Origin: Siderastrea siderea
Lineage: Eukaryota; Cnidaria; Anthozoa; Scleractinia; Rhizangiidae
Reading direction: 5' to 3'
Length of the DNA stretch: 64,000 nucleotides
NCBI GenBank assembly: GCA_964030785.1
Contig: OZ034971.1
Location: forward strand, 44,688,304-44,752,303
Both the position numbers and the translations under genes were made by a program. The notes beneath the pieces are model-generated. The model worked only from the letters and a program-made list of their open reading frames with translations, was not told the origin of the DNA and did no database searches. This document shows, piece after piece, positions 11,997-24,500 of this stretch; within the stretch, counting starts at the first letter, position 1, and each line of letters opens with the position of its first letter.

Positions 11997-12084
11997 AAAT
12001 AACCAAAAAGCAGCAATTGCACTTAGAAGCTAGACTACGTAGAAGCCATTATTTTGAGCTTCAGTCGTAGTTAACTTCCGTGGT

Positions 12085-12285
12085 CAAAGGCGGATCTAGG
12101 AGGAGGGTTAAAGGGGTTGCCCCCCCCCCCCCTTCCTTGGGAATTCGAAAATACTGCAAATGCAATGTAAATGCCCTATTTCACAATCCATATTTTCGAA
12201 ACCTTTTCGTGTACCTCTCTCCCTGACCCCCATAGAGACTGACGACTGACAACCCCCCTTTCCAAAAATGTTGAATCTGCCCCTG
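12085..12285. mobile_element. Small inverted-repeat element in copy B
   Basis: This is the counterpart of 8774-8986, with the same ends (CAAAGGCGGATCTAGG on the left and TCTGCCCCTG on the right). Its poly-C run near 12119-12132 differs in length from copy A. Confidence 0.5.
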
Positions 12286-12752
12286 GTGTTACGTTCCGCT
12301 ACAGATTCTTGGAATCTAAGTTTGAGAATTTTTATATCCGCGTAATCAGAAGTCCACTTTTATGTGTATTGTGCGGTTGTATCCGCTTCAACTACATTTC
12401 CGGGTTCTTTATGCTGTCAATGTTTTTGTTTCCTTTATGATGATTTATGGCGCCAATCCACAGACAAGACTACCTGCATGAATTAGCTGTGCTTGTAGTT
12501 TACACAAGAAAATAAAAACAAAAAATCACAAAGATCAACTAGAATAAGTAGTTTATAAACAAACACAGAACACCGAGAAGTTATGGTTGGTTATGGTTGG
12601 TCACTTTCGACTCGGATTTCGCTACGGGAAACACCGATTTAAACCCTTGACTGGATAAGATAACATTCCCAGAACAAGAGATATAAACAAGAAATGTGTT
12701 CATGTCACGAGGAAAATGATGGAATTGCCGAAAACGTTCGGCATGAGCTTAA

Positions 12753-13137
12753 AGGGACACTGTCACGGGGATTTTTACGTTTTGGTGTGAAAAATGTGCT
12801 GAAATTTAAATTAAATGCTTTTTTCACGTACACAGAATGTTCCTAGAACGTCAAAAAAAGGAAATCAAATGATTTTCTCAAAGGAAGAACAAACCATAGT
12901 CAGTTACTGGTGATTTTTCCATGAAACAAAGGAAAAAACTTGAAAACATCAGCCTGATGTTTTCAAGTTGTAACCATATCCATCCTAGCGATCCGCGACA
13001 AAACACACTCAATTATAGCCTCAGAGAACTGGTAGAGTAATTTAAAACGAAATTCAACCAGTATTTTTGGATTTCCGCTGATAAGAATATGTCTCTTTGC
13101 TTTTCAAAGTTATCTAGATATTGGTGACAGTGTCCCT
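12753..13137. mobile_element. 385-bp TTAA-flanked MITE (piggyBac-like)
   Basis: The element begins AGGGACACTGTCAC and ends GTGACAGTGTCCCT, with TTAA on both sides (12749-12752, 13138-13141). Copy A of the duplication has the unoccupied site at 9457-9460, where TTGA stands in place of TTAA, giving a natural empty/filled comparison. Inside is a 16-bp perfect stem (12937-12952 with 12954-12969). TTAA targets are characteristic of piggyBac-type transposases, which must act in trans because no coding frame is present. Confidence 0.88.
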
Positions 13138-14832
13138 TTAAAAATAATAGATGTCCTTATTATGAGTATCAAAGAATGTAGATATAATATGTCAACAAAA
13201 GAATAAAAAGAGGAAAGAAAACAAGAGCCAGGGGGAATTAAAGCGGGTGTGACCTGCCACAACTGACATGAAGCGGAATTCCTGAATCAAACGGATGTAA
13301 AACTCTCAAAGCTGAATTGCGTTAGCTTGTTTTTGAGAAACTGTAGCATAAGTAAACAGAAGCGTCAGAAATAGTGATGCCTATAGCCAAAACTTAAACT
13401 TCCTAGTTTATGGTACTAATGTTTACTGCTCAGTGCTTATCTGCATGAGTACAAGGTGGGTGATTTCAAGAAAAGTTTATTTTCTTTAACCACAAGCAAA
13501 GGAAAAGCCCCAGTCTAGAGAAGCAAGCGTTTTCTGTAGGGCGCGTATCCGGTAAAGTAGCTAGATAATGACAAAGGGCTAATGGCATTTTTGAGAAGCA
13601 GGGATATAGCTGCATAATTGCTTCACGTAAATGTAATGTGCTACTCTCAAATGCTACTCTGAAGCCGATTTTCCCACGGACAATATTTCTGGTTTCAGGC
13701 GTTCTGTTTTAGCTCAACTTGAAGCAAAGTTTCATGCTTAAAAATGTCTCAGACGTATTTGTTTTCAATCTACAGTCTGAATTATCACGCCCGAAATCGT
13801 CTGGAAAAAAAATTTTTTTTTTGACTAATCACGAGCGCTATTGTAGTGAGAAAATTCATTAGTCTCCGTTTAGTTCGGCTCATGTCAAGATTGGCGTTGC
13901 CCCACAGTCTAAATCAGCCGTTTCTCCCGTTTGCATTAGCCTTGAAGAACGGCTCAGCTAAACCAAATGTAACCAGTCGATCTTAGTTGGGTCGAACGTC
14001 GTACTTCACATGAGCTTGGCTCCATTGAACACAGGGTCCACAGGAGCGAAGGTCGAGCAGAACAACTGACGTAATTTGTTGTCAACTTTCGTCACTCGCG
14101 TTACTTATATTTTGCAGGGCAGGTCAAATTGCTTTGCGCTCTTAGGATCACTGAGCGCCCTTCGAGCAACGTGTTACGCGACCGCGGAAGAATGGTCTGG
14201 AATTGATAGCAATTTTCAATATAGTGTACTAAGCGAGCGCAAAGATCGAGAAATTTAGCGTATGGAAAGAGAGGAAGGCCGTTCAAATTGGATTCACAAA
14301 TTAACATTTTATTGGGCAAATTTGTTGATCAAAATGACGAGGTTATGCATTTTACACGGTAAGATGTACGAAGGGTAATTCTTGCGTACAAATTCAACTC
14401 CTCTGGACCATGTGCTTTGAAGTGCGGTGTTTGATCCCGGTCTTATTTCCTTTTGTTTTCAGAGGGACAAATTCGTCATCTCACCGCGATACTGCCATTT
14501 AAAGTATGAAATAAAGTCAGCAAACTCGGGAGGCCAACACTGAACTAAAACAAAACGGGGGAAAAGGCCCCCGTTTCCTAAAATTTTCTGCGACTTAAAT
14601 TTTTAGCCAAACTAATCCAACAAATTAGCCTGTGTTGGATTACACTAAAGTTCCGGAGAACGTAAAAAAGTTATAAGTATTTTTTGCTCACGTTTTGATG
14701 TTGGGTTCTTGTGATGAACGTACATTAAGGTGAACGTGTTTGGTTTACATGATAATGGTAATTAATTCAGGCTTCATCGGGTGCATTTTATAAATTAGTG
14801 ATTTTAATAAATTCGCAGGATCTCCAAGATGG

Positions 14833-15074
14833 TGGCTGCTATACCACTTTTGGAATTCCCGACCTAAAGACCCTGGGAACGAGATTGGTCTTTCCTCAAA
14901 TTTCCTTAAATGCGGTTTTCGGACCTTGGCCTCGACCGGGCACTGAAACTATGCAAAATGGCCACAAATCTGAGTGAAGACGGTAGCCCAGGGCAGGAAA
15001 TAAATTTAATTCGCTTTTTTGATGTGAGGGCTACTTATGCTCCTGCAGCTGTTTAAATTATTATTTGCTTTTTA
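14833..15074. other. No gene seen
   Basis: Unique sequence after the end of duplication copy B, with no convincing frame. Confidence 0.5.
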
Positions 15075-15340
15075 GCCAATGACGTCACGAAAGTGAGGTC
15101 ATGGCTAATGTCTTCAAAGTTATAAAACCGCGTTTTCCGATATACGGTATCTGTCCTCAATCTTCCGGAGGGGGGAATTCTGTGAAATGTTGGGCAGGGG
15201 TGTGCCAGCGGGACACTGAAACGCTTACCTTATCAGCGGCACGTACCCATACACTTTATATGGGAGTGCGACCGTCGGGCTTTGAAGTATTTTGCATTGG
15301 CAAGTCTTGATCAACAGAGAAACGCATTTGTTACCGAAAT
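15075..15340 (+). repeat. Dispersed repeat, inverted copy at about 52370-52660
   Basis: The segment from 'agccaatgacgtcacgaaagtgagg' to 'ttgatcaacag' recurs in reverse complement near 52370-52660, just upstream of the receptor TIR exon. Shared pieces include the words for 'gatacggtatctgtc', 'gggacactgaaa' and 'ctttgaagtattttgcat'. The open frame 15101-15310 in it is not conserved in the other copy. Class unknown. Confidence 0.65.
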
Positions 15341-15981
15341 TTGCTGGATTAGTTAACTAATAATATTTCATTGGTCACGTGTGACTTGATTTCATATTTG
15401 AGAGTGATCTATCGAAATTGAGATTGCAGAAAACTGAGGAGAGTAAACTTGCCGATCTTTCGATCCGAACAGCTGATCCGAAGCGCACACGTTGCTTTGT
15501 CAACATGCAACAAATGGCTCGTCAACTTTCTTTGCTATATATGTTTTCAATCGAGAGAATCAAGTTTTATAGTGAATGAAAGCGATGTGAGAATAGGCTG
15601 AGGGTTAACAAATTTCTCCGTAAACCTTCGAACGCTTTTGAGTTTGGATGGCATCGTGCGTTGGTGACAGGTTTCAAATTACACGCCACAATTGTCTTGA
15701 AGTTATGCAAATTTGTTTTTTGTGATGTGAAGTCGATTTGGGCCCATCCGGCATCGGTTTTAGTGAACTGAAGGTTTTAAAAATATATAGCTTGTTTGCT
15801 TACAAACTCAATCGTTTTACTTTATTGAAACGAACAGAACTCAAGATATGCCGCTTGCAAAAAGAAAACTCAAAGATAATGTTTATCTCTGTTTATGACA
15901 ACGTGTCACTAATGTCGCGAGCGTAAACCTCAATCAACTTGACTATGTACGTTCATCTTGACCTTGGTTGTAAATGAACGA

Positions 15982-16151
15982 AAAAATAATTCTTGTCACA
16001 AGGTCTGAAAAATTTGTAAGCGAAGCTTTCGACTGTGTCGCACAGTCTTCATCAGCGATACGTGAGCTCACTTTAATCGCTGATGAAGACTGTGATACAG
16101 TCGAAAGCTTCGCTTACAAATTTTTCAGACCTTGTGACAAGAATTATTTTT
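15982..16151. repeat. 170-nt long hairpin
   Basis: The arms 15982-16059 and 16076-16151 are almost perfect reverse complements around a 16-nt loop containing gtgagctcac. Each arm, read outward from the centre, holds CTGATGAAGACTGTG, a short loop, then CAGTCGAAAGC. The 120-codon open frame across it (15974-16336) is a translation of the hairpin and is not supported as a gene. It may be the fused head-to-head end of a Penelope-like element. Confidence 0.85.
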
Positions 16152-18526
16152 CCCTCAATCAACTTGTTTATGGCGAACTAACGGGCAAATGTGTTGACAG
16201 TGTTGAACGTGAGTCGTATCGGGATTGTAAAACTCGGCCAGTTAATTTTCATGTTCTATTGGACAAAGCCAAAGAAATTTGGCAAGACACGTCGCGAATG
16301 CAATCGAAATTCACGGTCGATTGCGATGTAAGATAAGTCACTGGATTTTAAGGGTCAGTTCGCAGACTCGAATAAGTCAAAATCAGGCCAAATCAAACTA
16401 CAAAGACTGTTCTTTCGGAAACTGGGATTCTTTTGTCAAAGGCACAAGGTTAAGTGTATTAATTTTGGCGAAATCCCAAGCCGGTCGGAAATTTGAGGTT
16501 CTTGAAGCTGCATACCTTTTGAGTATATATACATTAATAGAGTAGGTCAAACTTCAAGTTTCTAAAACCGCCTCCCGGAGCTTTAAATCGACAAACCAAG
16601 CACATAATAACATACATTAACACAGTTTTCATGTTTCTAAGCGTTTTTATTTGACTTTCATCCATACCAAAAGCCTCAATTATCGTATTCACGAAATCCT
16701 CTGTACACAACCGAAGCGGCCATTAATATTCAGCTAGCACAGGTCCGCAACACAAACAGAGGATGGTAAGCCTGTGATGTAAACATGCTTTGGTCGATTT
16801 GCGAAGCAAAAAGACGAACACTATTAAAGCCGACTTCAATATAAAGCAAGCGACTTCAATCTACAGGGAAACAAATATAGTTGCAAAACTATCACAGTCG
16901 TGTTTATAAACGCTAGTTCGAACCGATTTCGAAGAAAATTTCGTTCATACAACAAACGTACATTTGATGGCAGACTCTTGTTTTGGCAATATGTAGAACG
17001 TAGTTGGTTGATTGAGACGTCTGAAAACCAGCAAATTAAGGGAAATGGTCAAAACTATTGTACTCAGACAGGACCCACCATTCCGCAAAATGACAGGTGG
17101 TCTCTTCATGTACCCCCTCCCCCCACCTTAAAAGATGATGTCTTGTTTGTATAGTCCCCACTCTATTAGGAGTAGAAACTAAGGAAAAGATTCAAACCTT
17201 GCTGTGCCATTTGTTCAGCAATGCAAGCTTCATGCACACCTAATATCAACTCAAATTTTGAGGCCAATAAATTTTGTCCATTTGGCTAATCAGACAGGTG
17301 GTATCTTGCATAGCCCCCCTACCCCTATACAAGGTGGGTCCTCATCGAGTACACTTGTTATGACCACTTCCCTAAGCGGCAGTACGCAACTCTTTCAAGG
17401 TCTTCTCTGATTTGCTGAGAAAACAATAGAACAAACAACAGAACAATGGACCCTAGCCCTGAAAACAATAGAGCTGCGTGATACCAAGGTCCAATGAAAT
17501 TAGAGGTTGTTAAGAGCTGTGTGGTAGTACGAGTAAAAAGAGTCACATGTCACGCAAATCACGCAGAGAGTCAAAACGGCACCCTATCGAAAGTTGACCG
17601 TCCATGAGCTCTGAAAACGTAATGGATATTCACCGGTAGAAGTAAGAAATTAAAAGGTTCAACTGCAACTTACATTTTATTTCTGAAGTAAAATTGTGAC
17701 TTTCCCGATCTTTGCCTAAATTATGTCTGCAGTATTTTTCGACGGAGAGTGTTTTTGCCTATGTTGTCTTTGAAGAACAGTGAAACAAAGAGCTTTCTTC
17801 GGTTTCTTTACTTCACCCGCAATTTTGATGTCACGCTATATTTAACTGTCACGTAGTCACGCTGCTCGATCATGACCAGGTATTATAGTGGATAACCACA
17901 AGATTTTTTGGTGGGGCGGGGGAAGGCGGGGCTGTGGGGTTAAGGTGGGACTTACCGCAGGTGTAAAGACCCATAGGTTGTCAGGATAAATTTCACCATA
18001 TAGTGAAAAAAAAAACGTCATTGGCTCTGCACGCATTGCGTGCCTATGTTAAAGAAGGTAGACACGAATATTACGTGCTCCAAAACGCCCACGATTAACC
18101 AATTTCACCGCAAATTTATTTCTTTTAATTTAAGTTGAAGCCGGGCGGAAATTTTTTAATTCTTCACACAATTCTAAAAGCATATTATCTTATAGCGGAA
18201 CTCCTTTGCGGCCGAAGGCCGCAAGAGTGGAGCCCCATACTCATACTAAGAGGCGTCCTAAGAGGCACGCTGGCAATTTTTTATGGTCATTGGCAAGCGG
18301 AATGACTCGCGGGCGCGTCCGTACGTACGTCGCATTTCATGACATTCTTACATGTAGCAATTTTTGCGCAGCTTCTAGCCAATGGCGTGCGAGGAATCGC
18401 GTAAGTCTTTTGACGCGTGTTGCACAAGCGACTCGCGTAGAGGTAAAGTAACTCTTGAAAACAGTGGATAATTTTACAGTAAAATGGTATCCAGCGGCCA
18501 TGACATGATGAAAAACAGGATGGAGC
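16152..18526. other. No gene seen
   Basis: Only short frames without recognisable motifs. A GC-rich mini-hairpin, TGCGGCC-gaa-GGCCGCA, lies at about 18207-18223. A G-rich stretch lies near 17911-17949. No coding sequence is supported. Confidence 0.5.
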
Positions 18527-19884
18527 GATTGCAGAATACCCCGCATCTCCAGCTACACGGTGTAGCCGGCTACGCGTCTCCGCGGCTACACCGTCATAAT
18601 TTATTCATTAAGCCCTCAAGTTCTCTGGAAAGTGGCTACGCGTCTACGCGGCTACGCCATTATAATAAATTCAAAAGTCTGTAAGTTTTCTGGAAAGTGG
18701 CTACGCGTCCACGGGGCTACACCGTCATAATTTATTCATAGCCCTCAAGTTCTCTGCAAAGTGGCTACGCGTCTACGCGGCTACGCCGTTATAATAAATT
18801 CAAAGGTTTCTAAGTTCTTTGGAAAGTGGCTACGCGTCTACGCGGCTATGCCGTTATAATAAATCAGAAGTCTCTAAGTTCTCTGGAAAGTGGCTACGCG
18901 TCTACGCAGCTACACCGTCATAATTTATTCATAGCCCTCAAGTTCTCTGGAAAGTGGCTACGCGTCTACGCGGCTTCTCGGCTACGCCGTTATAATAAAT
19001 TCATAGCTCTCTAAGATTTCTGCAAAATGGCTACGCGTCTACGCGGCTACACCGTCATAAAATAATAAATTATTTTATACCTCTATTGGTTCTCAGGAAC
19101 GTAACTTGGCGTTTATAATCGGTCTTTGGATAGACGTATTTCGTTTCGTTTCTGTTCTTTTTTCACTGCAACATTTTAAACATTTTCTTAATATAGGAAT
19201 GAAGATTTTAGAACGAGTCATGTAGACAATAAGCTTATATTTCTGGTTTACAAAGAATATTTTTTTCACTTGTCAGCTATTCTCAAGTTATGCCGGACAC
19301 ACACTTTGTTGGAGAAAACCACAGGACAAATCATAGCCACTGAAAATGTTTATTCTATCACTCGAAACGTGTTACATCTAGGTTGGTGATTCATTCGTCC
19401 ATTCATTGTACAAGAGATCGCAATTCAAGCTTACAAATACCGAATTACACAAAACCAGCTCAAATAAACAGTCAAAACGATAACTTACATATTTTTGGGC
19501 ATCTCCAGGCTTTATGTTCGAACATCAAGGTCATGAAAGCGAACAATCTTAGCATCACCGCGCAAAGCACAAACTGCGAAAACCACATGGCTGTTCAAGA
19601 TCACGTGACCCACACAACGGGGGTACAAAGGGGCGCGGGCCAACAAACTGTTATTAGACACACCTCCTTCATATCGATGAAAAATTGAAAGATTCCTCAT
19701 AAATATTGTCTATTTTAAAAACTATCAACCAGTGATTAAAAACCTTTGAAATAATTGCTTGATTTGTCTGCACTATACAAATAACTCATTCCCAGTCCTT
19801 TACTATACCTGGTACTTGCTCCGACGGCGTAGCCATTTTCGGTGGCTGCGCCGAACAGCTTCAGTTGCGGGGTATTCTGCAATC
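18527..19884. mobile_element. 1.36-kb inverted-repeat element containing a minisatellite
   Basis: The ends 18527-18545 (GATTGCAGAATACCCCGCA) and 19866-19884 are perfect reverse complements. The similarity extends inward past 'agctacacgg' as a weaker match built from the same cgtagcc words that form the tandem array. No clear target duplication or coding frame was found. Confidence 0.6.
18568..19062 (+). repeat. Minisatellite of eight roughly 65-bp units
   Basis: Eight units start at 18568, 18633, 18699, 18763, 18828, 18892, 18956 and 19029, each opening with 'ggctacgcgtctacgcggct'. Two variants occur: one ends 'acaccgtcataatttattca' and the other 'acgccgttataataaattca'. Their order is A B A B B A B A, a partly regular dimer pattern. 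Short open frames through it are artefacts of the repeat. Confidence 0.9.
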
Positions 19885-20830
19885 TAGCCAACAGGATTCT
19901 ACATTCAAGGATGTAAGGTTAGAGTAAAATCAAGCTTATAAGTCGAGCAGAAAAGTACTAATTTGCGAACAAATAATTCTGACCTAAAGCATGACCTTTG
20001 TATTTTAAAACGAATGAAGCGTATCCGTTTGCCAAACAGAATTGGAAGAACATAGCTTTCCAATTGACAGTTGTAAAACAGAATCAAAGTTATTCGCAAT
20101 AAACAGATTGAATTTACGACAAAATGTGTCAAATGTGTGCAACACTGTCCAATAATCTGTAAACAAAACCAAAAGAGAATTTCTAGTAGTTTCGAAGCGA
20201 ACACGCGTCTCCAATTACAAAATACAAAGCGACAAATAAAATAACAGCAATCAAAACAAACGAAAAATGCCGATAAACGATTGAATGAATTTGCCTAGCG
20301 AACTTAAAGTGAAAGCACAAATAGATAAACTACATTTGCTTGAATCACGAAACAGAATTATAACTCTAAGTTTATACTAAAATGATACGCTTAATAAAAC
20401 TATACAGTAATTAACGAGGTCAAGTACCTAGTAGGTTAATAACAGTAAACAAAATTAATTCTGAAGAATTTATAGGCGGCCGATGGTAACCGGTAGATAT
20501 GGAGTTCCGCTTTTAGGCTTGGCTAAATCTATATATTATATTTAGTTAGAATATTCAGAAGGTAATTGAATGCCATGAACAGAAGAAATGTACTTAAAGG
20601 ATTTCAAGAATATATTCGTAATTCGAATCTTTATTTTATCTTTTAGTACGTATATGTTTGGAAATGCGATGACCCATCAAAATTCTACAATGAATTTTTG
20701 GTTACGTCAAAAGAACCGTCAAATATATATATAAATTTAAGTGTCAACAAACGTCAGGTGTTCCCAAAAGCATATAGAACTTGCCGTCAAAAACGTCTGT
20801 TTGCTACTTTACCTTTGGAGTAGATGTAAT
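19885..20830. other. No gene seen
   Basis: AT-rich DNA with two overlapping minus-strand chance frames (19905-20214) that have no recognisable motif. Confidence 0.5.
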
Positions 20831-21119
20831 TAATTGAAAATTAAACAAGACTTACCTGTAAGTTGAAGTTTGATGACATTTCTGCCAAATCATTAGGAGT
20901 ACAGAAGGGTTAACATGAGATGCGCACGCACCGCCGCGGGTCAGTTTTTAAAGACATTTTGTGATCACCTAGCACGGCGTGACCAGCAAAGGAAAAATAT
21001 GCAGGGTGGGTACATATAAGGGTGCTTTTGGCATGTTAACCCTTCTGTACTCCTGATGATTTGGCAGAATTATAATCAAACTTCAAATTACAGGTAAGTC
21101 TTGTCTAATTTTCAATTCT
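20831..21119. repeat. Inverted repeat, probable DIRS-type terminus
   Basis: The left arm (20831 to about 20918, beginning 'aattgaaaattaaacaaga') mirrors the right arm (about 21037-21119), with about 115 bp between. The first words of the arm recur a third time from about 21119 ('accaaatcatta', 'catgagat'). DIRS elements end in inverted repeats plus an internal complementary region. This block lies exactly where the end of the minus-strand DIRS at 27494-29470 would be if the BEL/Pao element were removed. Assignment is by position and structure only. Confidence 0.5.
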
Positions 21120-21184
21120 ACCAAATCATTACGTATATCCGGGTTACCATGAGATTTTAAAGCAGTGAGCACAAAATGACAAGG

Positions 21185-21469
21185 TGTTTCGGCCTACGAA
21201 AGCAATTTCTGACATTTTCTTAAATACGTATTATGCGACGTAATAAACGATAATTAGAGAGAACGAACTTAATCATCTTCACTAGTCGCGGATCCGTTCC
21301 ACAGACACCAATGGGTAAGCTGTAACTTTTTATTCATTTATTATATATTTCTTCACTCCCCTAACGAATTGTAATCTATTGACAGCTTTCGAATAACCTA
21401 CTGTATGAAACGTGGCAATAAACCTTACAGTGTAACATTTGAATCCTTGGTAATGCGGCTAGTGATACA
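21185..21469 (+). repeat. 5' LTR of BEL/Pao element
   Basis: Begins TGTTTCGGCC and ends GTGATACA. It matches the 3' LTR except for a T/C change within 'tcatttattatatat' and T for A in the last eight bases. It would carry the element's promoter and start of transcription; no TATA box was assigned. Confidence 0.95.
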
Positions 21470-21538
21470 TTCGAAAGCCAATCAAAAGTCAAGTTGAAAA
21501 CCGAGTCACATTGGGGACGGCAACAAGACAGCAACAAG

Positions 21539-24500
21539 ATGGCAGAAGCAGCAAAGATAGCGAGACGCTCAGCTAAAGGGAAATTCACAAGAAAAAGAAG
21601 CGATTTCCTAAACTCTGTTCGAGACAGAAACAGTATCGCAACTATAGAGAAAGCCTATGATCAATTGGAAGACGCTATGAAAGACCTTGAAGGTAAACAT
21701 GAGCAATTCACATCGTTTCTAAACGACGAAGAATTCGATGCAGCTGAAAATTGGATGAGTGAGCTGCAAACATTATACAGAGATGCAACAAATCTGAAAA
21801 ATGAATACATGGATAATATACAATTTGATGAATCTAACGCGCGCGCTACACGTGAGCGCGAGGAACTAGAAAATCAGCAAAGAGAGCAAAATGGAAAATT
21901 GAAAGAAAACATACTAATAAAGAGAGCCGGCGCGCGCACTCTTTTTGACGCTATATTTAGCAATGCGACGCACATTCTAGAAACTGAGAATGCTGCAACT
22001 TCTCTCATGAAGAAAGTACTCGCACAACTCGAAGAAGCATTTATTGAATGCAAGTTAAGGAATGAACAATATCTAGAGTTAATAGGCAAGGAAATGATGG
22101 AACAAGAACTGCTATGGATTTCAAATGTCCAGGTTCTGTACAGTCAAATATTTGAAATATTTGAAACCCGAATCAGTGAAAAGGAAGAAAGCAAACTCAG
22201 CGAAACAACCCTATGCAACAGTAATTCACCGGGAACCGCCAATAATGTACATTTAGAGAAGATCAAAAGACCGCACTTTGAAGGCGATATAAGAGAGTAC
22301 CCTCAGTTTAAGCGAGATTTTCAAACGCAAGTAATGCCAGGTCTTACTAAGCTCACAGCCCCGTACACGTTATGTACTTGTCTTGACAAAGAAGCTCTAG
22401 CACAGGTTAAATCAGTTGATGATGATATCGAAGAAATGTGGGCCCGTTTAGATGAAAAGTTCGGAGACCCAGGAAAGGTCACGGATGTGATCATTAATGA
22501 TATCAAGCGATTTAAAGTCATCCGAGAGGGAGAAAGCAAGAAATTTGTGGAATTCGTAGATATGATAGAGGATAGTTATCGTGACTTGAAAAGACTCGGT
22601 ATTGAAAAGGAAATTACAACCACAAGCTCAGTTAGCACTATTGAAAGCAAACTTCCTCCTGATCACAGAAAGGAATGGGCTAGGCTTGTTAGCTCGCGCA
22701 AAAGTACAGTCGACAAAACTGACAAATTTCCGAGTCTCCTCGATTTTCTATTGGATCAAAAACGTGCCATAGAATATGACGCATCTGACTTAAGATCAGC
22801 AGGCACACCTCAAGTGCGAGGCGCAACCCATTTATCAGATGGGAGACCATCGCCAACGGCAAAATATTGCCTTGTGCATGGTAACGCGAAGTATTCCACT
22901 TACGAGTGTAGAAATTATCTAGCTAAACCTGTTCAACAGAGAAAGGATGTTGTAAAGGATAAGCTTGCATGCTTTTCGTGCCTGAAACCAGGCCATCGCT
23001 GGGTTCAGTGCAAAAAGAAGAAAGAATGTGGAATTGATAATTGCAAGGTATTCCATCACCGAACTCTTCACGAGAATAAAAGGAACACCCCAACCGGCGA
23101 GGATGATCAAGAAGAAGAAGTCTCTGGCACCACAAACACGTGTTCGAGAATCAGTAGTAAGACCACATGCCTCTTACAGATACAACGCATAAAAACGCAC
23201 GCAAATTGGCTCAATGTTATGTGGGATAATGCATCTTCGCTTAGTTTTATTACGAACAAGACAGCCAAAGCGCAAAAATTGCATGGTACAACAGTTCAGC
23301 TGTCACTTGTAAAGGTTGGAGCAGAGAAAAAGGATATCACGACGAAGAAGTACACATTACCACTTATTGATTTGCAAGGACATCAGACCCTCATTGAAGT
23401 TTATGGAATCGACCAAATAACATCTAACATCCGCAAAATCAAGATCGATGGAATACTCCATATTTTTGACGTCCCAAAGAAGGACATAGAACGACCAACT
23501 GGAACCATCGACGTGCTGATAGGATATGACTATGCAGGATTGCATCCAGAAATGCAAAATCGCTCGGGACACCTCCTGTTGCTAAAGAATCGCTTTGGTT
23601 TCTGTATCGGTGGGACACACCCAGCACTTGAAGAAAATGCAGAATGTTTCAAATACAATGTAGCACATGTAAATCATGTAAGAGGAATCGAGTTAAGCGA
23701 TTTCTACAAAATAGAAAATCTGGGCGTGGAGTGTACACCGCGCTGCGGCGGCTGTAAATGTGGGAAATGCCCACCAGGCAGTAAGAATTATACGCTCAAA
23801 GAAGAAAAGGAATTGAATCTTATCGAGAATAATCTTGAATATAATTCACAAGAGAATCTATGGATAACTACCTACCCATGGATTAAAGACCCGCATAACC
23901 TCCCGGACAACAAAAGAGCCGCGTATGGAAGATTGATGTCAACAGAACAACGTCTGCGCAAAAATCCAGATCACGCGAAAGTGTACCAACAACAGATACA
24001 AGATATGATCGACAGAGATGTAGCTCGTAAACTAAACACTGAAGAAATAACAAAGTATAACGGGCCAGTGCATTACATCTCGCATCACGAGGTCTTGAAA
24101 ACTGATTCAAAATCCACACCTGTCCGCATCGTCTTCAATAGCAGTGCTAGCTATATGGGCCATATTCTAAACGAATATTGGGCAAAGGGACCAGACCTCT
24201 TGAATAACCTATTAGGAATACTCATAAGATTTCGCGAAAATCGTGTTGCATTCATTGGAGATGTCAGCAAGATGTATCATACTGTAAAAACTAAGGTCGT
24301 TGAACAACATACTCATCGTTTCCTATGGAGAGACATGAACACGGCAAGAGAACCTGACACTTATGTGATACAAAGAGTGTCCTTTGGCGACAGACCTTCC
24401 GGAACGATAGCAACCGTTGCTATGAGAAAAACAGCACAAATGGGTATCGAATCTCATCCCCAAGCAGCTCAGATTATAAAGGAAAACTCCTACATGGATG

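Larger units (their letters stand above)
11997..14832 (+). repeat. Segmental duplication, copy B
   Basis: Direct copy of 8689-11149, carrying an extra TTAA-flanked element at 12753-13137. The two copies diverge abruptly after 'ctccaagatgg'. The parallel changes are mostly substitutions and one- or two-base indels. Confidence 0.9.

Noticed and set aside
15974..16336. 120-codon frame
   Set aside because: More than half of it is the two arms of a hairpin read through; no family signature.
18206..19014. Several frames with repeated GYAST-like peptides
   Set aside because: They are read-through of the 65-bp minisatellite and drift with unit variants.
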